A DNA stretch of 64,000 nucleotides from Galeopsis tetrahit (taxonomy: Eukaryota > Streptophyta > Magnoliopsida > Lamiales > Lamiaceae). Below the pieces are notes generated by a model that made no database searches, had not been told where the DNA came from, and was given only the letters and a program-made list of their open reading frames with translations. Positions 57,047 to 64,000 of this stretch are shown piece by piece (within the stretch, counting starts at the first letter, position 1; the number at the start of each line of letters is the position of its first letter). The translations under genes and the position numbers were made by a program. The stretch is taken from contig OY776128.1 in NCBI GenBank assembly GCA_963675135.1, forward strand, positions 310,001-374,000. The letters run 5' to 3'.

Positions 57047-60000
57047 ATGCCTACTGCGTGGTCTGATTCAGTTGAGAAGGTTTCTAACGGTGGTGGAATG
57101 GCCTCTTCTAATGCTTCTCGATCAACATATGTTCCTCCTCACCTTAGGAATAGGACGACTCCCTCTGCTGACGCCCCTTCCTCAGCTCCAGTTTCGTATG
57201 CTGGCACCGTGTCGGGAAATGATCCTTATGGACATGGTGGTATGGCTGTAGGTGGTGGAATTCAGTCAGCTGGTCCTAGAAATGATAGAAGTTTTGGTGG
57301 TGTTAGTCGCGGCGGAGGTGGCGGTGGTGGTGGTTGGAATAACAGAACCGGTGGTTGGGACCGTGGGAGGGAAAGAGAGGCCAATCCATTTCAAGATGAA
57401 GTTGATACGGAGCCGGCGTTTGGGGAACAGGAAAATACAGGGATTAACTTTGATGCTTACGAGGATATTCCTGTGGAGACAAGTGGGAAGGATGTTCCCC
57501 CTCCTGTGAATACATTTGCGGATATTGATTTGGGTGAAGCTTTAAATCTAAATATAAAGAGGTGCAAGTACGTGAAGCCTACACCTGTTCAGCGGCATGC
57601 CATTCCTATATCACTCGCGGGGAGGGATTTGATGGCATGTGCTCAGACTGGTTCAGGAAAGACAGCAGCATTCTGTTTCCCAATAATTAGTGGAATCATG
57701 AAAACAAGCCAATCTGGTTCGAGACAACCACGAATGGCACGCACGGCATTTCCGCTTGCTCTCATTCTGTCTCCAACTAGGGAGCTTTCTGTCCAAGTGA
57801 GTGTGTAAAGCTATTTTAATGTATTTTTTGCATTTTGGTTAAATATTTTCTACTTTTAATCCCATACTGGTATTGTCATTACAGATTCATGAAGAAGCTA
57901 GGAAATTTGCGTATCAAACTGGGGTCAAGGTGGTTGTTGCTTATGGTGGTGCACCAATCAATCAACAGGTCTCATTCTTTTAATCCTCTGTTGTTTTTAT
58001 CGATATTATTCTTGAATACAATCCCACCATGCTTTTATTAGTTATATGTTGTTAAAAGTCTGGTTCCAACCTGATATTTTTGTATATGTTCTGAGTTTTT
58101 GATACAACTTGAATCAAAATGTGTCCTGTTTGCACTATGATAGTAATACTAGAAGTTTTGCATCTGCTTTTACGTTGAATTTTCTCGTTTGAGCATTTTC
58201 TGCGTTTCTTACTACATTTTCAACCGTATCACATTCATACTATGTACTCATTTTATGAGTTCAATATCAAATTATGATAGTTGAGTTGAGTTAATGGAAT
58301 GAAATGTATTGACAATCATATACTGATTTTTTTTTTTGTTTTTTTTGCAAGTATAATATTATTTCGTTTTTATAGTAATGTTAATCAGCCCCACTATTTA
58401 GAATTCCTGACTCCGTCACTGTATGTGCATGGACCTTTTCTTAATTTAAGTTTTCTTGCTCTATGCAATTATAATGTGGTATAACGAGTATATTTGGCAA
58501 AAAACTAACTTTTGTGTCATTTATTAAATAATTTATTTCTTATAAACAGTGTCTCTTAAATTAATTTTTATGTTCTAAAGGTCTAGAATGTGTAGGGTTG
58601 GTTTTGAGCATATATGTAGGATAAAATCTCTATCAGAGAATACATAATTTTGCCTTGCAACCGGTTGAACTTACTATATCTAAATTTACTAAGCCATGTG
58701 GTTTTTTTCATGATTTTGTATCACCGAGCTTTTTTCCCTGAGATGTACCCGTGATTGCACTCTAGTTGTATCTGTCTCATTGTCTGTTCATTTTATGTGT
58801 TCTATAATTTCCATTTAATCTTAAGTTTATTAATTTTACCTGTAAAAAATTATTGAACCTGAAATATACTGCTTCATTCTAATTTCATTGTGTTATAGTT
58901 GATTTAATTTTAGTTTTGCCACCTGCCAGTCACATTAGAGCACTATGTTTCCTGTACAAGATCCCCTTCTTCATTTTCTATGCTTAATTCTATGATTCAT
59001 GGTTTGTGAACAGCTTCGGGATCTTGAAAGAGGTGTTGATATACTTGTTGCAACTCCTGGACGGTTAGTTGATTTGCTGGAAAGAGCCCGAGTCTCGTTG
59101 CAAATGATTATGTATTTAGCCTTAGATGAAGCAGACCGAATGTTAGACATGGGTTTTGAACCTCAAATAAGGAGAATTGTGCAACAGATGGACATGCCTC
59201 CAGCTGGTGTAAGACAAACATTGCTATTCAGTGCCACATTTCCAAAGGAGATTCAGGTTACTTTCTATTTCCATAAGCTTAATTTCTGTAGAATGTCTTT
59301 TCCTTTCCTTCCCTGGCGCTCTCTCCACATCTTTTCTTGGAATACAAGTGAGAAGATAACTCGTTTCCATGTTACTCATTATTAGATTTGTTATATTTTG
59401 CAAATCTCCTTTGATATGCAGAGTCTAGCTTCGGATTTTCTATCAAATTACGTGTTTCTGGCCGTTGGAAGAGTTGGCTCCAGCACTGACTTGATTGTTC
59501 AAAGAGTTGAATATGTGCTTGAGACTGACAAAAGAAGTCACCTGATGGACCTTCTTCATGCGCAGAAAGCAAATGGTGTTCAGGCCAAGGTAAGAAGTTT
59601 GGCCCAGATATCTGTGAGCTGAGTTTTTCCCCATTTACTGGCTGCTAAATTGCTTCCACTTGGCCTGATTTTGTTTTTCTTTGTTCTTTTTCTTTTCTTT
59701 TATTTTGGGGCAGGGGGTCTATTATGAATAGCACTTATGAAAATGAGTTCTAAAATAGGCTCCCTATAGCGCATTCCAGTCCAGTGTTGAGTTTTAATTT
59801 ATGAAGTATATGAAAACTGAACTTAAGTTCTGAACCATCCTCCTATGCTTTTCTGATTTCCATCTGTATCTCGAAGAAGTATTCTTGATGCATTTTCATC
59901 TAGAAGTAGAAAGTTGAAGAATTTTGCATTAGAATAGCTTTTCAGTTTTTACCACGTTGATTGTGTAATTTCATACAATTAAAAAATTCAGATTTCTATT

Positions 60001-61184
60001 CTATGTTAAATGTTTTTTCTGATCTTGGTGATGGGAGAAAACATGCCTAATAATATTTTGATTTGTTAGATGTATTTTCTGAATTTAATAATTTCGCATG
60101 CTGTGTCTCTTTTCAATATATATTTTCTCTTGGAAGTAACTTGTACTGCATTTGGATTTCCATTAGATTACTAATCCTGCTTTTTGTGATCTGATTTTCA
60201 GCAATCCCTTACGTTGGTTTTTGTTGAGACAAAGAAGGGTGCTGATTCACTTGAAAACTGGCTTTGTATTAATGGCTTCCCTGCCACTTCTATTCATGGT
60301 GACAGGACACAACAGGTATTTCATTTATCCACCCATATGTTTTCTGGATATTTAAATTTGATGTTTTCCTGATACACACACACACATATGTATGTGTGTG
60401 TGTGTGCTATTAGCAAATCTGGAAATTTAATCGTAAGCTCTATTTTGTTAATCCGTATATGAATATAGTAGATGTATCTTGTACCATGACATGAAATTAA
60501 AGTAAACATGATAAAACTAATGAATTACATATACAACAGGGGATGTTTGACAAACTATTAATGACAAGCTCCAGTAAAGGGGTCTTCTGTATAAATTTTT
60601 TGTTAAGTTTACCTAACGACACTAGTAAACAATTGATGAACACTATATTCAATGTTTTTTTTCTTCTTTTCCTGCAGGAGAGAGAATACGCTCTGAGGTC
60701 CTTTAAAACTGGAAAAACTCCAATTCTAGTTGCAACCGATGTGGCAGCACGTGGTCTCGACATCCCCCACGTCTCGCATGTCATTAACTTTGATCTTCCT
60801 AATGACATCGACGACTACGTCCACCGAATCGGACGAACAGGGCGTGCAGGTAAATCAGGATTGGCAACTGCATTTTTCAATGATAACAATGCCTCGCTGG
60901 CGAGGCCACTGTCTGATTTGATGCAAGAGTCGAACCAAGAGGTGCCTGCTTGGCTGTCCCGCTATGCAGCTCGATCTTGCTTCGGCCGGAGCCGCCGTGG
61001 GGGAGGTGGCGGTGGAGGAAGATTTGGTGGCCGGGATTTCCGAAAAGACCCCCCTAGTAGAGGTGGAATGGACATGTATGGTGGTGGTGGAGGCAACACG
61101 AACAATGGCGGCTATGGGCACTCCAGTGGAGGATACGGTGGTGGAGGCTATGGTGGTCCGGGTGTGGCTAGTGCGTGGGACTAA
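57047..61184 (+). CDS. RH37: DEAD-box ATP-dependent RNA helicase, Ded1/DDX3 class (RH37/RH52/RH11 group)
   Basis: Six exons: 57047-57796, 57885-57968, 59014-59256, 59422-59589, 60202-60315, 60678-61184. Total 1866 nt, 621 residues. Members unwind RNA in translation initiation and RNP remodelling. The N terminus starts MPTAWSDSVEKV and has the STYVPPHLRN motif (eIF4E-binding-like in DDX3/Ded1), then a Gly-rich RGG-like stretch. Helicase motifs: Q motif (KPTPVQRHAIP), I (AQTGSGKT), Ia (SPTRELSVQ), Ib (TPGRL), II (DEAD), III (SAT), IV (LVFVETKKGAD), V (VATDVAARGLDIP), VI (HRIGRTGRAG). The tail is Gly-rich. I chose the ATG at 57047 because the frame upstream lacks an ATG and this start aligns with the family. 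Intron 2 (1045 bp) contains a solo hAT-like end near 58408. Intron 5 has a CA/TG microsatellite. Confidence 0.96.
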
Positions 61185-62459
61185 CAAATTACCGTTGTAT
61201 AACACTTGGCGATTGCAGATATGTTTGGAAATAGCATGTCGTAAGTTTTTACATCTCGTTTTGCAGTAGGAATTGTTTTGCTCTATCCGAGGTTGAGAGT
61301 AGCTGGGGTGTGGCTATAGATAATGTGATCTATACGGTCTGCTTCTCGTATTTCATTTTGTTGGCGTAGTGATATTCGTCGTCGTAAGTGTTGAAATGGA
61401 TTGTACAGTTGTGTAGCCAGCCTAGGCTAGGAGGATTATTGTTTTGAATGAACCAACCTTAAACCTTGGAGGAGGATGTTGTAATATCGTAGGTTTCCTG
61501 AACCAAGTAGTTTTCTTACTTTCTCTCTGTCTATAAACAGAGCTTAGTTTTAGCCTTGGGGGTCTTGATGGTTGAATGTAAATATGCCCTTTAACTGCTT
61601 GCTGCTGCTTTTAGACACTTTTTCCCCTATTTTATCAGTGGGAGTATTATATTTTGGTAGATTTTTTAATTTTATTTTTAATACTTGTTTCCATTTTCTT
61701 CATTTTTAAAATAGCTAAAACCCCCCATTCCTTTTAATCTAAATTGGTGGTATAATATAAGAAATTGCATAGTAAATTAGTACTAATAGGGTAGGGTTAG
61801 TTTTACCTCTAGCTTTGTTAGATACTCTTTTATTTTTTTTTAATTTCAACGAAAGATACTCATTCTCTTTTTTAAAATTATTTTCTCACATTTTATTATA
61901 TTTTTGTCTCAATCAATCACCTTTAATACGTCTACTTATTCTATCATATTTTTTAATTTTCGTGTTCAAAGTTCATGGGTAGTTTCTACCGGGAAAGAGG
62001 GTATACAAGATACATATTGACAGAACTTTAATTTCAATCACCCAATTATTAAATTTTAGTACTGAAAAAAAGTGGATTTTCTTGATTAACTTTTACCGAA
62101 ATATTTCATTGTTTTGGGGAAGTTTTTCTCATTTTGTTTTCGGAAAAAATATACAAAGTTTGGCTGTTTTTTCGAATTTGGTTTCTCGAAATCTGACATT
62201 TTCTTCGATTTGTTTTTTTACTTCTTATTTTTTTTTTGCATTCTATTGTTTATAGGAAATTTTTAATGTATAATATTTGGAGGATGTGTGTGGAAGGGAG
62301 ATGTGGTTGTATTTACTAAACTTGAGATTATGATTTTTTTCTCATTAAAAACATTTTTGACATTTTATAATTACACTAATATATAAAAAACATAATAATA
62401 GAGGTGTATGTTACAAAGCTAGAGGTGCACCATTCAAGCTTCAAATAATGTAAAACTGA
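61185..62459. other. 3' UTR of the helicase and intergenic DNA
   Basis: The first ~400 nt are probably the helicase 3' UTR. The rest is AT-rich with no gene seen. It lies between two convergent genes. Confidence 0.55.
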
Positions 62460-62813
62460 TTATCCTTTTTGACAACCTATGGTTTCCCTGTAACGCTTGA
62501 GGGACTCTTCACGCTCGAATTTCAGCTGTTTTCTGAAATTCTTAATGAAATCATCGGCCTTTTTGTTCACATCCTCGGCAGCAACCTGCCCGCAGTCTGT
62601 CCTTTTCAGACGCGGCCTGAAATTGTCGACGAAATCATCGCCTTTCTTGTTCACATCCTCGGCAGCAAACTGCCCGTAGGCTGTCTTTTTCAGGCACGGC
62701 CTGAAATTGTCGAGGAAATCCTCGACAACTAACTTCATGCATGCTATCTTTTTCTTGTGGTTGGGATCAATCTTCGAACAATCTTCTACTTGACGACGAC
62801 GATGATGTTCCAT
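62460..62813 (-). CDS. Small DUF761-type protein with repeated motif
   Basis: 117 residues, single exon. The C-terminal part ADDFIKNFRKQLKFEREES followed by LKRYRE matches the DUF761 (PF05553) signature of plant proteins of unknown function. The motif is repeated: EDFLDNFRPCLKKT, DDFVDNFRPRLKRT and DDFIKNFRKQLKFE, with the linker GQ-AAEDVNKK twice, so the unit is about 28 residues. The N terminus is basic (HHRRRQ). No signal peptide or membrane segment. A TATA box lies 69 nt upstream. Confidence 0.82.
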   Translation of the reverse strand: MEHHRRRQVEDCSKIDPNHKKKIACMKLVVEDFLDNFRPCLKKTAYGQFAAEDVNKKGDDFVDNFRPRLKRTDCGQVAAEDVNKKADDFIKNFRKQLKFEREESLKRYRETIGCQKG

Positions 62814-62881
62814 TGATGCTATTTTCTCTTCTCTACTTTGAGAATCTGATTATAATATATGATTGAATACACAAATATATA

Positions 62882-62889
62882 TATTTATA
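62882..62889 (-). promoter_or_regulatory. TATA box of the DUF761-type gene
   Basis: TATAAATA on the minus strand within ACTATAAATATATA, 69 nt before the start codon. Confidence 0.5.
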
Positions 62890-63065
62890 GTATAGGATTA
62901 GTTTCTTGAGCACTTTTTCACGTGACAGGAAAGCTAAGGGAAAGAGCAAGGTTGTTAAGAAAGAGTGCAAGAAATTGAATGTTGATGAGTATAAGCCAAT
63001 TTTCTGCCTTTCTGGTTATGACTTATGAAAGAAAGAGCAACTCAATTTTCTAATTTTAAATTTTA

Positions 63066-63188
63066 CTCTCTCCGTCCCCGAGAAGCTTCCCATAGTTTTT
63101 TTTTGACGAAAATTAAGAAGAAGCCCGAGAAGCTTCCCATAGTTTTTTTTTGACGAAAATTAAGAAGCTTCTGGTGGGACGGAGGGAG
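63066..63188. mobile_element. Short Stowaway-like MITE with internal duplication
   Basis: Ends CTCTCTCCGTCCC and GGGACGGAGGGAG, flanked by TA on both sides. Inside, a ~47-bp unit (CCCGAGAAGCTTCCCATAG and on) is present twice in tandem. Confidence 0.82.
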
Positions 63189-63421
63189 TAATTTTCAGGC
63201 TTTTTTCTCAATGATTATAATGTAAGAAGTGTTGCTCACTACTCCGGTGACGCAATAGAGAAGCAAGGGAGTTAAATCTAAAAATTGCTTCATAATTGGA
63301 AAATGATATTATTAAGAAATGAAAAATAAATCTTATAGTAAGATTTAAGACAATAAACATGTGACATAGAAATTACAGCAAGAAAAAATATCATGTACAG
63401 AATTCACACAGTGGTACAAAT

Positions 63422-63503
63422 TCAACCAAATTGGTAATATCCTCTCTCAGTTACCAGCTTGGAAGTTTTAGATTGATGTTGCATCTCAGATTTGGCTTTG
63501 GAT
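63422..63503 (-). CDS. Possible last coding exon of a minus-strand gene
   Basis: A good acceptor (TTTTCTGTGCAG) precedes an open 27-codon frame ending in TGA: SKAKSEMQHQSKTSK then LVTERGYYQFG. No homologue is recognised and no upstream exon was identified inside the window, which ends about 500 nt further on. It could be non-coding. Confidence 0.25.
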
Positions 63504-63538
63504 CTGCACAGAAAATCAAGGCATGTATATTTAAGTCA

Positions 63539-63631
63539 AACGAATAAGAGCAGCAAAGTTAAAGAAACGACGTCATTTCACTTCTTAACGAGACTAAAAA
63601 CGAATAAGAGCAGCAAACTTGAAGAAACGAA
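63539..63631. repeat. Direct repeat of a 33-bp segment
   Basis: AACGAATAAGAGCAGCAAA then TTGAAGAAACGA or TTAAAGAAACGA occurs at about 63539-63571 and 63599-63631, a 60-bp period. Non-coding. Confidence 0.75.
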
Positions 63632-63639
63632 TGGTGCAA

Positions 63640-64000
63640 CATAGATAGGTGAATATCAGCATTCAATACATGGCAAAATTGAAAACATTAAGGCAAAGTT
63701 GGGCATCATAGGGCCGACTGTGGTAATTCTTGAAATGTTTAAACGTTACCACACAAATAGCATAAACGTTAGAACATAATGTAAACATGAAATTAATTCA
63801 AAAGTTGTGAAGTTTAGACTTCATTATCACACAAAAACCATCAAATGTTAGCAGTTAAGATTTTCATAAGTCTAGTTAGGCTGGAGGCAGGGGAATGGAG
63901 GGAATGAAAGCGTTAGTATCGTTTTAAAAAATGACCTAAAATGTGTAAAACTTGCTGTGAAACCGTTTTGACCAAGAAGTAGTCGTCTCATCCCAGGTGC
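63640..64000. other. Right edge of window, no gene assigned
   Basis: No conserved frame recognised. If the exon at 63422-63503 is real, this is probably its intron and upstream sequence. Confidence 0.35.

Noticed and set aside
58405..58423. hAT-like terminus in helicase intron 2 (GACTCCGTCACTG)
   Set aside because: Looks like a right-hand end, but no matching left end or target duplication was found, so no element is called.
62930..63028. Short Lys-rich forward frame (KAKGKSKVVKKECKK ... CLSGYDL)
   Set aside because: It follows a possible acceptor and ends in a stop, so it may be a gene scrap, but no upstream exon or family could be found.

Overview
The window is nuclear DNA from a flowering plant, most likely a eudicot: spliced genes with GT-AG and two GC-AG introns, Stowaway-type MITEs, Copia and Tat-lineage Gypsy elements, an L1 LINE, a tRNA-derived SINE and a nuclear tRNA-Gly gene. 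I cannot name the species. No bacterial features were seen.

Left part (1-7.3 kb): a complete 14-exon acyl-activating enzyme gene of the AAE17/AAE18 type (+), followed convergently by a complete 6-exon GOT1 vesicle-transport gene (-). Each carries one GC-AG intron.

Middle (8.6-51.1 kb): a locus built by repeated duplication of polyamine transporter (PUT/LAT, APC superfamily, At3g13620-like) genes. Two types occur: an intronless type (here PUT-A) and a two-exon type (PUT-B). Only two copies are intact: PUT-A at 15377-16774 (-) and PUT-B at 48714-51039 (-). The rest are fragments arranged in three related blocks. Block 0 (about 9.4-11.7 kb) is a collapsed palindrome of PUT-B. Block 1 (about 17.8-31.3 kb) and block 2 (about 32.2-51.0 kb) share one layout: an inverted PUT-B exon-1 scrap, a forward PUT-A fragment fused directly to the start of a forward PUT-B copy, then an inverted PUT-B copy placed tail to tail. 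Transposons then hit the blocks. An L1 LINE replaced part of the forward copy in block 1, and a Copia element (25125-29517) landed between its arms. In block 2 a young 11.8-kb Tat-lineage Gypsy element (34265-46108) split an otherwise intact forward PUT-B gene, and a foldback MITE entered its intron.

The most interesting items are inside or made by these rearrangements. The Gypsy element carries on its antisense strand a four-exon gene whose exons join in phase into one 882-codon reading frame, with its own TATA-like box. The PUT-B inverted repeats, especially the hairpin at 9870-10305 with a 6-nt loop, could give double-stranded RNA matching the intact transporter genes.

Right part (51-64 kb): intergenic DNA with a hAT-like and a Mutator-like non-autonomous element, a tRNA-Gly(UCC) gene (-) beside a 67-bp tandem duplication, a complete 6-exon DEAD-box RNA helicase of the Ded1/DDX3 class (RH37/RH52/RH11 group, +), a small DUF761-type gene with an internally repeated motif (-), and possibly the last exon of another minus-strand gene at the right edge.
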